Shown here: positions 16,605-26,343 of the stretch, in pieces
Position numbering within the stretch: the stretch's first letter is position 1
Layout of the letters: every line of letters begins with the position of its first letter
NCBI RefSeq assembly: GCF_009739905.1
Contig: NZ_CP034279.1
Coordinates: 4,526,001-4,590,000, forward strand
From: Streptomyces ficellus
GTDB lineage: Bacteria > Actinomycetota > Actinomycetes > Streptomycetales > Streptomycetaceae
Direction of reading: 5' to 3'
Length of the DNA stretch: 64,000 nt
The notes under the pieces: model-generated
What the model was told of the DNA's origin: nothing
Seen by the model: only the letters and a program-made list of their open reading frames with translations
Databases searched by the model: none
Program-made: the position numbers and the translations under genes

Positions 16605-17950
16605 CGCCGGCCCTCCTTCCGGATGCGGCGGATGTTGAAGAACATCACCGGGATCACCAGCAACAGCAGCAGCACCGAGATCGCGCTCCCCACCCCGAGG
16701 TGCGCGTCCGTGCCGAACGACGAGCGGTAGAGCTGGAGCGCCAGCACGTTCGCGTCGTCCTGGACCGACCCCGGCGCGATGATGAACACCAGGTCGAAGA
16801 TCTTCAGCACGTTGATCATCAGGGTGACCAGGACGACCGCCAGGACCGGCGCCAGCAGCGGGACCGTCACCCGGCGGAACACCTGCCACTCGTTGGCGCC
16901 GTCCACCCGGGCCGCCTCCAGCAGTTCACGCGGCAGGCTCGCCAGACCGGCCGCGATCAGCACCATCGCGAAGCCCGCCCACATCCAGACGTAGCTGCCG
17001 ATGATCGCCGGCGTGACGAGCGACGGGCCGAGCCAGTCCACCCCGTTGTACTGCTCCCGGAAATTGCTCTCCGGCAGCCGCAGCAGCGCACCGTCCGCCT
17101 CCCGGGGCAGGGTGAACGTGCCGTCGGCGCCCGCCGTCGCCGTGGCGACGACCCGGCCGTCCCGCACCGCTTCCACCTTCAGGCCCTTCAGGCCCAGCTC
17201 CTCGGCGTCGATGGTGTTGGGCCTGCCGCCGCCGCCCCGGGTGAAGTCCAGCCACGCCGTGCCCGCCACCCCGTCACCGCCCGGCGCCGGGGGCTTCGCC
17301 GGCCTCGCGTCCTCCGGCATGTCGGGCGCGGCCACCCCGATCAGCGGCAGCTGTACGGGCGTTCCCGCCCTGACCGGCTCCTTGGTGACGAACGCCCCGC
17401 CGCCGGCCGCCTCCAGCGGGTGCACGGGCAGCGGCCGCGCCTTCGGATAGCCCGCCGACTCGGCGAACGTGTCGTGCACGCCCACCCAGACCGCGTTGGC
17501 GACTCCCCGGTCCGGGTCCTGCTCGTACACCAGCCGGAAGATGATCCCCGCGGCCAGCATCGAGATCGCCATCGGCATGAAGACGAGCAGCTTGAACGCC
17601 GTGCCCCACCGCACGCGTTCCGTGAGGACCGCGAAGATCAGCCCGAGGGCGGTGGCGACGGTCGGCGCGACCACGACCCACACCGCGTTGTTCTTGACCG
17701 CCGTGAGGATCGTGTCGTCGGTGAAGATCTCGACGTAGTTGTCCAGGCCGGCGAAACCGCTGCCCGCCTGGTCGAAGAACGACCGGTAGACCGAGTACCC
17801 GATGGGGTAGACCACGAGCGCGCCCAGCAGCACCAGCGCGGGCAGCAGGAAACCCGCCGCCACGAGCCTGCGGGTGCCGGTCACGCTCTTGCGCGAAGCC
17901 GGGGGCGCCGGCGGCACGGCCGCCGCGCCCCCCGTTGCCGGCGCCGTCAT
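16601..17950 (-). CDS. Carbohydrate ABC transporter permease (MalF-type) with a large internal insert
   Basis: 449 aa, about 150 longer than a usual 290-310-aa MalF-type permease. Helices lie near residues 33-55, 90-110 and 120-145. An insert of roughly 160-180 residues follows (about 150-315), then the EAA loop SLPRELLEAARVDGANEWQVFRRVTVPLL and the last helices. The insert is hydrophilic and beta-rich, with a carboxypeptidase-regulatory-like stretch (LKVEAVRDGRVVATATAGADGTFTLP), and probably sits outside the membrane. Alpha-glucoside AglF-type permeases carry a comparable loop (family knowledge). It starts 4 bp after the binding-protein stop and overlaps the MalG-type gene. Confidence 0.9.
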   Translation of the reverse strand: MTAPATGGAAAVPPAPPASRKSVTGTRRLVAAGFLLPALVLLGALVVYPIGYSVYRSFFDQAGSGFAGLDNYVEIFTDDTILTAVKNNAVWVVVAPTVATALGLIFAVLTERVRWGTAFKLLVFMPMAISMLAAGIIFRLVYEQDPDRGVANAVWVGVHDTFAESAGYPKARPLPVHPLEAAGGGAFVTKEPVRAGTPVQLPLIGVAAPDMPEDARPAKPPAPGGDGVAGTAWLDFTRGGGGRPNTIDAEELGLKGLKVEAVRDGRVVATATAGADGTFTLPREADGALLRLPESNFREQYNGVDWLGPSLVTPAIIGSYVWMWAGFAMVLIAAGLASLPRELLEAARVDGANEWQVFRRVTVPLLAPVLAVVLVTLMINVLKIFDLVFIIAPGSVQDDANVLALQLYRSSFGTDAHLGVGSAISVLLLLLVIPVMFFNIRRIRKEGRR

Positions 17951-17954
17951 GGCG

Positions 17955-19337
17955 TCAGCTCTGGCCCTTGTAGGCCTTGGCCGCGTCGGCCTCCAGCCTC
18001 GCCTGCGTACCCGCGACGTCCTTCGGGTTCTTCAGGAAGTCCTGGAGCGCCTTCCACTCGCCCTTGCCGGGCGTCCCGCCGAACGACTGCGGCATCTGGT
18101 CCGACATGTCGAAGCGGAAGTCGTCGCCCGCCGCGATGAGCGCCCTGCCGATCTCGCGCTGCACGTCGTTCGGGTACGCCGCCGCGTCCAGCGACTTGTT
18201 GGGCGAGATGAACCCGCCCTCGCCCGCCCAGATCCGGGCCGCGTCCGGCGAGGCGAGGAACGTCAGCAGCGCCTGGGTGGCGGGCTTGTCGGTCAGCGCG
18301 ACCGCCACGTCCCCGCCGGTCACCACCGGCGCCTCGGCACCCACCGCGGGGAACGGGAACGCCTTCGCGTCCGTACCGATCTTCGCCTCGGTCTGGGCGA
18401 TGTTGATGGACACGAAGTCGCCCTCGAAGACCATCGCGGCCTTGGGGGTGTCACCGCCGGTGAAGGTCTGCGTCACCGACGCCGGGAACTCCGTCTGGAG
18501 GGCGCCCGCCGCGCCGCCCGCGATCAGGTTCGGCCTGCCGAACACCTCCCCGAGGGTCGTCAGCGCCTGCTTCACGGACGGGTCGGTCCACGGGATCTCG
18601 TGCTTCGCCAGCCGGTCGTACTTCTCCGGCCCGGCCTGCGAGAGGTAGATGTTCTCGAACCAGTCCGTCAGCGTCCAGCCGTCCGCGCCGCCGATCGAGA
18701 AGGGCGTCACCCCGGAGGCCGAGACCGTGTCGGCCGTGGTGAGCAGCTCCTTCCAGGTCTTCGGCTCGGACACCCCCGCGTTCTCGAACGCCGCCGTGTT
18801 GTACCAGATCAGCGACTTGTTGGCGGCCTTGAAGTACACGCCGTACTGGGTGCCGTCCACCGCCCCGAGGTCCTGCCAGCCCTTGGAGTAGTTCTTGGCC
18901 AGCTGCTCCTTGGCCGCCGCCCCGGCCGGCTTGGCCCACTTGCGCTCCACCGCCTGCTGGAGCGCGCCGACCTGCTGGAGCATGGCCACGTCCGGCGGCG
19001 CACCGCCCGCGATCTTCGTACCGATGTAGTTGAGCATCGCGTCCTGCGTCGGGACGTACGCCACCTCCGCCCCGGTGCGCTTCTCGAACTCGTCGAGGAC
19101 CTTGCTGAACGCCTGCTGCTCCGGCCCCGTCCACACGGCCACGACCTGGACCTTCTGGCCGTCCAGCTTCGGCAGTTCGACGCTCGCCGCCCCGGTGCCC
19201 GGGTCCTTGCCCGGCCCGGAGCCGCCGTCCTTGCCGCCGTCGTCCCCGTCGCCGCACCCGGCGAGGGCGAGCGCGCCCACCGCCGCCATCACCACCGCGG
19301 CCCTGCGTGCTCTGCGTGTCCGAAGAGTTGTGCGCAT
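17955..19337 (-). CDS. Sugar-binding lipoprotein of an ABC transporter
   Basis: 460-aa extracellular solute-binding protein of family 1. The N-terminus has twin arginines (RTRRARRAA), a hydrophobic stretch, and the lipobox ALAGC with the lipidated Cys at about residue 27, then a Gly/Asp-rich tether. Mid-protein features (GGAPPDVAMLQQVG, YNTAAFENAGV, FEGDFVSINIA) are typical. Start ATG at 19337 places the signal peptide at the N-terminus. First gene of the operon with the two permeases. The ligand is probably an oligosaccharide such as an alpha-glucoside, by the AglF-like partner (inference). Confidence 0.9.
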   Translation of the reverse strand: MRTTLRTRRARRAAVVMAAVGALALAGCGDGDDGGKDGGSGPGKDPGTGAASVELPKLDGQKVQVVAVWTGPEQQAFSKVLDEFEKRTGAEVAYVPTQDAMLNYIGTKIAGGAPPDVAMLQQVGALQQAVERKWAKPAGAAAKEQLAKNYSKGWQDLGAVDGTQYGVYFKAANKSLIWYNTAAFENAGVSEPKTWKELLTTADTVSASGVTPFSIGGADGWTLTDWFENIYLSQAGPEKYDRLAKHEIPWTDPSVKQALTTLGEVFGRPNLIAGGAAGALQTEFPASVTQTFTGGDTPKAAMVFEGDFVSINIAQTEAKIGTDAKAFPFPAVGAEAPVVTGGDVAVALTDKPATQALLTFLASPDAARIWAGEGGFISPNKSLDAAAYPNDVQREIGRALIAAGDDFRFDMSDQMPQSFGGTPGKGEWKALQDFLKNPKDVAGTQARLEADAAKAYKGQS

Positions 19338-19470
19338 CACTGCCCCGTCTCTTCCGTGCGCGTACGCGTCCCGTCCGTCAGGTCTACGCCCGGCCCACGG
19401 GTGCCGCAATACCGCCCTCGGTGTCCGGCGGGGGATCGTGATGGTGTCGTGACGTGGCGTCAATCCCTCC

Positions 19471-22400
19471 TCAGGCCTGCCGAGTTGGTACGAGCCGGGG
19501 CAGCGGGGCCGCCTCCACGGAACGGGCCGCCCGCTCCAGCGCACTCGCCAGCAGCGCCAGGTCCGTCGGGCCGTTGCCCAGCTCCCGCACCGGCCGCCGG
19601 GCCGGCGGGTCGCCCATGCGCTCCCACTCCAGCGGCACCACCGTGGGCCGCTGCGTCGCCGTACGCGGGATGCGGCCGGTGACCCGGCCGCCCTGGAACG
19701 GGGTCACCCGGCCGTCCGGGTGCCCCAGCCGGCCGCGCCCCGGCGCCGGGACCTCCGGCCCGGGCGCCGCGGGCGGGGCGTCCAGCACCACCCGAAGCCG
19801 CGCCCGGTGCGCCAGCTCCGTGTCGGCCGTGCGCTCCGGCCGGGCGGACGCCGCCACCAGGTGCACGCCCAGCCGGTGACCGTCCCGGGCCACGGCCTCC
19901 AGCGCCCGCACGACCGACCCGGCCGCGGGGCGCCCCGGACTGCCGAGCGCGGGCGCGATCAGCGCGTCGTAGTCGTCGACCAGGACGACCAGCCGGGGCA
20001 GGGGAGGCGGGACCTCGTCGATGGGGCGGGCGGGCACGGAGGGCGGGGTGCCGTCCGCGGGCCGGGCCTGGCCCGGGTGGTCCGCCGGGCGGCTCTGCTC
20101 CAGGGGTCGGCGCGGGCCGACCATGCGGTCCGCGACCTCCCGCCGGGTGTGCCACTCGGTGAACTCCAGGCCGCCCAGCACCTCGGCACGGCGCTTCAGC
20201 TCCGACGCGAGCGCCTGGGCGAACTCCCGCATCCGCACCGGGTCGCTGGCCACCAGGTGCTCGGTGGTGTGCGGCAACTCCGTGCAGGGCGCGAGCCCGT
20301 CGCCGCGCTCACCCCCGGCGCCGTCGACCAGCAGCAGGCCCAGCCGGTCGGGGCGCGACGCGGCGGCCAGGGACGCGGCAACGGTACGCAGCAGCTCGGT
20401 GCGGCCGCTGCCGGCGGGGCCCTCGACCAGCAGGTGGGGGCCCTCCGTGGTCAGGTCCACCACCAGGGGCCCGCGCGGGCCGGCGCCCAGCACCGCGGTG
20501 CCGTCCGGGGCCGAGGCCCACCGGGCCATCAGGGACGCGGGCGTCGCCCGGGCAAGGCCCAGCTCGTCCAGCAGCCGGGAGGACGGGGGCAGCGGTACGG
20601 AGGCGGACCGGGCGCGCGGGCCGGTGCCCGGGGGCCAGGCGCCGGCGGTGGCCGTGCCGGGCTCGTCCCGCTCGGCCCGCAGCGGGGCGAGCGCCCGCGC
20701 GAACCGCTCGGCCCAGGCGGCGGACACCGCGTCCACCGTGCCGACCGTGCCGTGCCCGGCGGGCTGCCCGCCGGCCGTCCGCATCAGGCGCAGCGCGGTC
20801 GCCACGTCACCGGACAGCAGCGCGGCGGCACCGCACTCCCGGAACGCCAGCGACGCGGCGCACGCCGTCTCGTACGTGTCGATGACGGGGGAGAGCGGTG
20901 AGGCCGCCGGGGTCTCGGCCAGGCAGACGAGGTGGATGCCCGCCGCCGCGCCCGCACCCGCGAGCCGCGCGGTCGTCTCGCGCAGCGCTGCCGAGCCGGG
21001 GTCGCCGTCGACGATCACGACCGTGTACGTCCCGTACTCCGCGGCGTGCCGCCCGGCGGCGTCCTCGACGGCCCTGCGGTCGGCGCTCGCCCAGCCCGGC
21101 CCGAGCGGCCCGTCGTCCAGCCGGCGGGTCAGCTCGGCGGTCCGGGCGGTGGCCTGCTCCCGGTCGTACGCGAGCAGCAGCCGGCAGTCCTGCCCGTGGG
21201 CCGGGCGCACGTGCGGCAGCCAGCCGAGCCAGCTCCACTCGCGCTTCCGGCCCGCGCCGCTGATCAGCACGATCTCCAGGTCCGAAGGCGCGTGCAGCGC
21301 GGCGAGCTGCGCCACGACGGAACGGGTCAGCCCGAGCAGCCGCGCCCGCGGCCCGGCGAGCCCGAGCGACCCGGCCTCACGGAGCCCCACCGTGACGGGC
21401 ACGGCGGCGAGGTCGGCCCGGTCGGCGGTGCCGAGGCGCACGGCCAGGGCCTCCGGGTGTCCGGGGCCCCGCTCCCACAGGCGCGGTCCCGGGCCGAGCG
21501 CGGTGAGCAGCACGGCGGCCGGGTCGGGCCACGTCTCAGGGGCGGCGCCGCCCGCGAGGGCCGCGGGAAGGGGCCCCTCCGGTACGCCGGCCGCCCCCTC
21601 GCCCCGCCCGCCCGCGAGCCGCCGCGCCCACGCGCCTATGCCCCGCTTGCGGCCGGACGCGGAGGAGGTGGGGGAGGCGGAGGAGGCCGGGCCCACGGGC
21701 GTCTGTGTGGGGCGGTCGGCGGCCCTACCGGGGGCCACCCCCACGGTCACCCCTGAGGGCGGCCCCGGCGGCGAGCCGCTCACGGTCCGCCCCACGGGGG
21801 TCCCGCGCGCCGGAGTCGCCTGCCGCGAACCGCCTGCCGGGGCGGTGCCGGGGGTGGGGCTTGTGTCGAAGGGGTCGCCGGGGTGAGCGGCGCCGTGGCC
21901 GGTACCCGGCGCCTGGGGGCCTGTGACGCGGGCGGTGCCCTCCGGGCCGGCCCCGCCCGGCCCGGTGCCGGGAACCCCGCCGGGGGCGGACGGGCCGGGG
22001 GAGCCGGGTGTCGTCGTCGTGGTGCCGGACGGTGCGGCGGCTCCCCGAGCCGGGCCGCCGGTCGCCTGGCGGGGCAGCCGGGGGTCGCCGGGTCCGGCCG
22101 CCGGGCCGTCCTGCGCCGGGGGCGCCCCGCCCGTACGGGTGACCCGGAGGTGGCCCTCGCCGTCGGGGGCGGTCGGCAGAGGCGCGCCGTCCGAGGGAGG
22201 CGGGCCCGCGGTCAGCCGCAGGGACGACTCGCCCAGCCGCAGCAGCGCGCCCGGGGTGAGGCGGACGGGGCGGGTGCCGACCTCGGAGCCGTCCAGGGTG
22301 GTGCCGTTGGTCGAGCCCAGGTCGGCGACCGTGACCCGGCCGCCGTCCGAGACGGTCACCGCGCAGTGCAGGCGGGACACGTCCGGGTCGTCGAGCGGGA

Positions 22401-22782
22401 CGTCGGCGTCGGCGGAGCGCCCGATGCGGATCTGGCCCGCGTGCAGCAGGTGGACCCCTCCCGCGTCCGGCCCGGCCACCACGTGCAGCCGCGCCGCCCC
22501 GGCGTCCAGGGGCGCGTGGTCCTCGCCGGGGACCTGGAGCGACAGGACCGCCCCGTCCACCAGCGGCGGCTCGCCGAGGACACGGCGCTGGGCGTCCAGC
22601 CGCTCGCCGCCCGCGTGAAGCACGACGGTGCCCGAGTGGTCGGCGCCCGACACGGCGGCCGCCAGCCCGGAGGCGACGGCGGCCAGCGCGGTCCCCGCCG
22701 GGGCGGTGACGAGCACGTCACAGGCACGCCCGGCGGCCTGGCCACCGGTCGGCGCCGCGAGGACGGTCAGCCGGATCTGCAT
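19471..22782 (-). CDS. FHA-domain FtsK/SpoIIIE-like ATPase
   Basis: 1103-aa soluble protein. The N-terminus (1-85) has a ubiquitin-like/EccC-type fold appearance. An FHA domain at about 95-195 (IRIGRSADADVPLDDPDVSRLHC, LGSTNGT) binds phosphothreonine. Residues 200-400 are a disordered Pro/Gly/Thr linker. The rest holds degenerate and intact FtsK-type P-loop modules: Walker A GPAGSGRTELL near 787 and Walker B RLVVLVDDYDAL near 928. There are no membrane helices, unlike FtsK or EccC. It is divergent from two Ser/Thr kinases, which makes it a likely phospho-reader for them (inference). No EsxA/EsxB-type gene is in the window. Confidence 0.85.
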   Translation of the reverse strand: MQIRLTVLAAPTGGQAAGRACDVLVTAPAGTALAAVASGLAAAVSGADHSGTVVLHAGGERLDAQRRVLGEPPLVDGAVLSLQVPGEDHAPLDAGAARLHVVAGPDAGGVHLLHAGQIRIGRSADADVPLDDPDVSRLHCAVTVSDGGRVTVADLGSTNGTTLDGSEVGTRPVRLTPGALLRLGESSLRLTAGPPPSDGAPLPTAPDGEGHLRVTRTGGAPPAQDGPAAGPGDPRLPRQATGGPARGAAAPSGTTTTTPGSPGPSAPGGVPGTGPGGAGPEGTARVTGPQAPGTGHGAAHPGDPFDTSPTPGTAPAGGSRQATPARGTPVGRTVSGSPPGPPSGVTVGVAPGRAADRPTQTPVGPASSASPTSSASGRKRGIGAWARRLAGGRGEGAAGVPEGPLPAALAGGAAPETWPDPAAVLLTALGPGPRLWERGPGHPEALAVRLGTADRADLAAVPVTVGLREAGSLGLAGPRARLLGLTRSVVAQLAALHAPSDLEIVLISGAGRKREWSWLGWLPHVRPAHGQDCRLLLAYDREQATARTAELTRRLDDGPLGPGWASADRRAVEDAAGRHAAEYGTYTVVIVDGDPGSAALRETTARLAGAGAAAGIHLVCLAETPAASPLSPVIDTYETACAASLAFRECGAAALLSGDVATALRLMRTAGGQPAGHGTVGTVDAVSAAWAERFARALAPLRAERDEPGTATAGAWPPGTGPRARSASVPLPPSSRLLDELGLARATPASLMARWASAPDGTAVLGAGPRGPLVVDLTTEGPHLLVEGPAGSGRTELLRTVAASLAAASRPDRLGLLLVDGAGGERGDGLAPCTELPHTTEHLVASDPVRMREFAQALASELKRRAEVLGGLEFTEWHTRREVADRMVGPRRPLEQSRPADHPGQARPADGTPPSVPARPIDEVPPPLPRLVVLVDDYDALIAPALGSPGRPAAGSVVRALEAVARDGHRLGVHLVAASARPERTADTELAHRARLRVVLDAPPAAPGPEVPAPGRGRLGHPDGRVTPFQGGRVTGRIPRTATQRPTVVPLEWERMGDPPARRPVRELGNGPTDLALLASALERAARSVEAAPLPRLVPTRQA

Positions 22783-23223
22783 CGCCGTCAGCGGTCCCTT
22801 CTGCGCGGCGCGCCCGGCAGGGGAGGGAATGGCCCGACTCGATCTCCCCCCACCCGCGACGGACGCGTCGTCCGGTCAGGTCGGCACGGACCACGGGGCT
22901 CCCGACCCCGCGATGCGCCGTGCTGGAGGCATCCTCCCACCTGGGACCGACAACAGGTCCCCGGACCACCAAAAAATGATCTTGAGTGGTCGAACGTGAT
23001 CACGAAAACGCCTGCTTGCGCCCGCCTTGGGATCATGTGCGGCGGCGCGAGTCGTGTCACTCTGGCAACCGTGTCCCCTTCGCGCGCGTCTTAGCGGGGC
23101 GAAGGGAGCGGAAGACGACCCGCCGGTGCGGCACCGTCCGGCACTACAGTGGGTCGGACACCCGGGCGGACCGCGGAGGCGGGCCCGGGCAGGCAAGGAC
23201 CACGATCGCAGGGAGCGCATGAC
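22783..23223. other. Divergent intergenic region between the FHA-ATPase and kinase genes
   Basis: 441 bp without a gene. It is locally A/T-richer at 22970-23010 than its surroundings and holds a perfect 10-bp palindrome CGTGATCACG (22995-23004). A TACAGT hexamer at 23145-23150 could be the -10 of the kinase operon, about 74 bp before its start; I see no good -35. A 7-bp stem CCCTTCG/CGAAGGG lies around 23079-23106. Confidence 0.5.
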
Positions 23224-24939
23224 GTGCGGCCGGTAGGCAGCAAGTACCTGCTCGAGGAGCCGCTCGGACGCGGCGCCACGGGCACCGTCTGGCGAGCCCG
23301 CCAGCGGGAGACCGCGGGCGCCGAGGCGGCCGTGCCGGGGCAGCCCGGCGAGACCGTCGCGATCAAGGTCCTCAAGGAGGAGCTCGCGAACGACGCGGAC
23401 GTGGTGATGCGGTTCCTGAGGGAACGCTCCGTCCTCCTCCGCCTCACCCACCCGAACATCGTGCGCACGCGCGACCTCGTCGTCGAGGGTGACCTGCTCG
23501 CCCTCGTCATGGACCTGGTCGACGGCCCGGACCTGCACCGCTACCTCCGGGAGAACGGCCCCCTCAGCCCGGTCGCCGCCTCCCTCCTGACCGCCCAGAT
23601 CGCCGACGCGCTCGCCGCCAGTCACGCCGACGGCGTCGTCCACCGCGACCTGAAGCCCGCCAACGTGCTGCTCGCCGAGCGCGACGGCCAGATGCACCCG
23701 ATGCTCACCGACTTCGGCATCGCGCGCCTCGCGGACAGCCCCGGCCTCACCCGTACGCACGAATTCGTCGGCACCCCCGCCTATGTGGCGCCCGAGTCCG
23801 CCGAGGGCCGCCCGCAGACCTCCGCCGTGGACGTCTACGGCGCGGGCATCCTGCTGTACGAGCTGGTCACCGGCCGCCCGCCGTTCGCCGGCGGCACCGC
23901 GCTCGAGGTGCTGCACCGCCACCTCAGCGAGGAGCCGCGCCGCCCCTCGACGGTCCCCGGCCCGCTGTGGACGGTCATCGAGCGCTGCCTCAGCAAGGAC
24001 CCCGACCGCCGGCCCAGCGCCGAGAACCTCGCCCGCGGCCTGCGCACCGTCGCGTCGGGCATCGGCGTGCACGCCACGCCCGCCCAGATCGAGGCGGCCG
24101 AGGGCGTGGGCGCCCTGCTGGCGCCCGACCCCGCGCCGGCGCCCGTCCCCGAGGCGCCGGGCGCGGCCGACCCGACCCAGGTGCTGCCCAGCGGCGCCGC
24201 GCAGTACGACCCGTCCGCCGCCACCAGCGTGATGCCCACCAGCGGCCCGGGCGGAGGCCCCGCGGGCGCCGCCGACCCGACCGCGGTCATGCCGCCCGTA
24301 CCGCCGCGTCCGGACGGGCAGCCGCAGCCGGAGGAGCCGCACCCGTGGCAGAGCCAGCTGCGCGCCGCCCGGGACCGCAACGAGCAGACACAGGTCCAGT
24401 ACCTCGACCCGAGCCAGGACCCCTTGCGCCGCCGCCCGCAGCGCCAGGCGCCCCAGCAGCCGCCCCGGCACCAGCAGCAGCCCTACCCCCCGCAGGCCCA
24501 GCAGCCGCGGCAGCAGCGGCCGCCGCAGCGTCAGCAGTACGCGCCGCCGCCTCCGCAGGCGCAGTACCCGCCGCAGCACCACCAGCCCTACCCGCCGCAG
24601 CACCAGCAGCCGCAGCAGCAGCCGCAGCAGCGTCAGCAGCCGCAGGCGCCCCAGCCGCCGGCCCCGCGGCCGCCGCGCGAGCCGCGCCAGCCCCGGCAGC
24701 GCAGCGCCAACCCGATGCGCATCCCGGGCCTGGGCTGCCTCAAGGGCTGCCTGTTCACGATCGTGCTGTTCGTCGTCGCGGGCTGGCTCATCTGGGAGCT
24801 GACCCCGCTCCAGAGCTGGGTCGCCGAGGGCAAGAGCTACTGGCAGGCCATCAGCGACGGCGTGTCGACGGTGTCCGACTGGATCTCGAACCTCGGCAGC
24901 AGCTCCGGCGGCTCCGGCAACACCCCCGCCGGGCAGTAA
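23224..24939 (+). CDS. pkaA: Membrane Ser/Thr protein kinase (PkaA-type)
   Basis: 571-aa Hanks-type kinase. Residues 8-280 hold a complete catalytic domain: the Gly loop LGRGATGTVW, VAIKVLKEE with the ATP-binding Lys near 48, HRDLKPANVLL near 140, DFGIARL and the GTPAYVAPE activation segment. Residues 300-500 are a Pro/Gln-rich disordered juxtamembrane region, followed by one helix (LFTIVLFVVAGWLIWEL, about 510-528) and a 45-residue outer tail without PASTA repeats. GTG at 23224 with GGGAGCG upstream fixes the start. The symbol follows synteny with S. coelicolor pkaA-pkaB-prfB as I recall it. The FHA-ATPase encoded next door is a plausible target. Confidence 0.9.
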   Translation: MRPVGSKYLLEEPLGRGATGTVWRARQRETAGAEAAVPGQPGETVAIKVLKEELANDADVVMRFLRERSVLLRLTHPNIVRTRDLVVEGDLLALVMDLVDGPDLHRYLRENGPLSPVAASLLTAQIADALAASHADGVVHRDLKPANVLLAERDGQMHPMLTDFGIARLADSPGLTRTHEFVGTPAYVAPESAEGRPQTSAVDVYGAGILLYELVTGRPPFAGGTALEVLHRHLSEEPRRPSTVPGPLWTVIERCLSKDPDRRPSAENLARGLRTVASGIGVHATPAQIEAAEGVGALLAPDPAPAPVPEAPGAADPTQVLPSGAAQYDPSAATSVMPTSGPGGGPAGAADPTAVMPPVPPRPDGQPQPEEPHPWQSQLRAARDRNEQTQVQYLDPSQDPLRRRPQRQAPQQPPRHQQQPYPPQAQQPRQQRPPQRQQYAPPPPQAQYPPQHHQPYPPQHQQPQQQPQQRQQPQAPQPPAPRPPREPRQPRQRSANPMRIPGLGCLKGCLFTIVLFVVAGWLIWELTPLQSWVAEGKSYWQAISDGVSTVSDWISNLGSSSGGSGNTPAGQ

Positions 24940-24957
24940 CTCTGCCGATTTGTCGAC

Positions 24958-24983
24958 TTCCGGAGGGTGATTTCCCTCCGGAG
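24958..24983 (+). terminator. Short hairpin between the two kinase genes
   Basis: A stem of CCGGAGGG (24960-24967) and CCCTCCGG (24974-24981), extended by one more pair, with a 6-base loop. It lies 20 bp after pkaA and 65 bp before pkaB. It may attenuate readthrough rather than fully terminate, as no T-tract follows. Confidence 0.55.
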
Positions 24984-25046
24984 GTGAATACCGGCGCCTG
25001 AGCCCGCGTAACTTTGTCGGGAACGCCAGCCGCTGAGGGAGCAGTC

Positions 25047-26282
25047 TTGGCACGGAAAATCGGCAGCCGGTACACGGCCCACCAGATCCTGGGGCGGGGC
25101 AGTGCGGGAACGGTGTGGCTCGGTGACGGCCCGGAGGGCCCGGTCGCCATCAAGCTGTTGCGCGAGGACCTGGCGTCCGACCAGGAACTCGTCGGACGCT
25201 TCGTCCAGGAGCGCACCGCCCTGCTCGGGCTGGACCACGCGCGCGTGGTGTCCGTCCGCGACCTGGTCGTCGACGGCAACGACCTCGCCCTGGTCATGGA
25301 CCTGGTGCGCGGCACCGACCTGCGCACCAGGCTGGACCGGGAACGCCGGCTCGCCCCCGCGGCGGCCGTCTCGATCGTCGCCGACGTCGCCGACGCCCTG
25401 GCCGCCGCGCACGCCGCCGGAGTCGTCCACCGGGACGTCAAGCCGGAGAACATCCTGCTCGACATGGAGGGCCCGCTCGGCCCCGGCGGCGCCCACCCCG
25501 CCCTCCTGACCGACTTCGGCGTCGCCAAGCTGATCGACACCCCCGGCCGCACCAAGTCCACCCGCGTCATCGGCACGCCCGACTACGTGGCCCCGGAGAT
25601 CGTCGAGGGGCTCCCGCCCCGCGCGGCCGTCGACATCTACGCGCTGGCCACGGTGCTGTACGAGCTGCTGGCGGGCTTCACGCCGTTCGGCGGCGGCCAC
25701 CCGGGCGCCGTCCTGCGCCGGCACGTCACCGAGACGGTCGTTCCGCTGCCCGGCATCCCGGACGAGCTGTGGCAGCTGATCGTGCAGTGCCTCGCCAAGG
25801 CCCCGGCGTCCCGCCTGCGCGCCTCCGAGCTGGCCGCCCGCCTGCACGACCTGCTGCCGCTCGTCGCCGGCATGCCGCCGCTCGACGTCGACGAGCCGGA
25901 CGCCGAGTCCGCCCCGGAGCCGTACGAGGAGGACCCGTACCCCACGGCCCCGAGCGCCCCGCGCCGGGCCGCCGTGCCGCTCGTCCCGGGCTCGTCCACC
26001 GACTCCAACCGGGACACCCACACCTCGATGCGCGTCCCGGCGCCCGACGAGCTCTCCGGCGGCCCCCACGGCACCGCCCGGGCCCCCCGCCCCGCCGGCG
26101 GGCGCCGCCCCGGTTCCGCCCGCCACAAGTCCGGAGCGGTCCGCAAGCGCCGCATCACCCTCGGTATCGCGGCCCTCGCCCTGGTGACCGCCGCCGGCGT
26201 CGGCGGCTACATGGCGACCAGCGAGGACGACCCCGGCGCCCCGCCCCAGGACTCCAAGCAGTCGGCCCCCTCCCAGCCGTAG
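25047..26282 (+). CDS. pkaB: Membrane Ser/Thr protein kinase (PkaB-type)
   Basis: 411-aa Hanks-type kinase, second of a tandem pair. It has [31 protein letters not shown] near residue 128, DFGVAKL and GTPDYVAPE. After the kinase domain (to about 275) there is an acidic, then Pro/Arg-rich linker. One helix follows ([20 protein letters not shown], about 370-389), with only about 20 residues outside. TTG at 25047 has GAGGGAG seven bases upstream; an in-frame TTG at 25014 lacks one. It shares domain order with the upstream kinase but has no Pro/Gln-rich block. A gene duplication is likely. Confidence 0.9.
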   Translation: MARKIGSRYTAHQILGRGSAGTVWLGDGPEGPVAIKLLREDLASDQELVGRFVQERTALLGLDHARVVSVRDLVVDGNDLALVMDLVRGTDLRTRLDRERRLAPAAAVSIVADVADALAAAHAAGVVHRDVKPENILLDMEGPLGPGGAHPALLTDFGVAKLIDTPGRTKSTRVIGTPDYVAPEIVEGLPPRAAVDIYALATVLYELLAGFTPFGGGHPGAVLRRHVTETVVPLPGIPDELWQLIVQCLAKAPASRLRASELAARLHDLLPLVAGMPPLDVDEPDAESAPEPYEEDPYPTAPSAPRRAAVPLVPGSSTDSNRDTHTSMRVPAPDELSGGPHGTARAPRPAGGRRPGSARHKSGAVRKRRITLGIAALALVTAAGVGGYMATSEDDPGAPPQDSKQSAPSQP

Positions 26283-26343
26283 GTGCGGCCCCGGGCCCCT
26301 CCTGGGGGGCCGGGCTGTCGCACACAGCCGTTACGCTGGTGTC

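Noticed and set aside
19378-19393. dre-like sequence TCAGGTCTACGCCCGG before the first sugar-binding protein gene
   Set aside because: Only about 10 of 16 positions fit and one half of the palindrome is broken; too weak to call a DasR site.
19471-26282. ESX/type VII secretion locus
   Set aside because: The ATPase has FHA and P-loop modules but no membrane helices, and no EsxA/B, EccB, EccD, EccE or mycosin gene is present.
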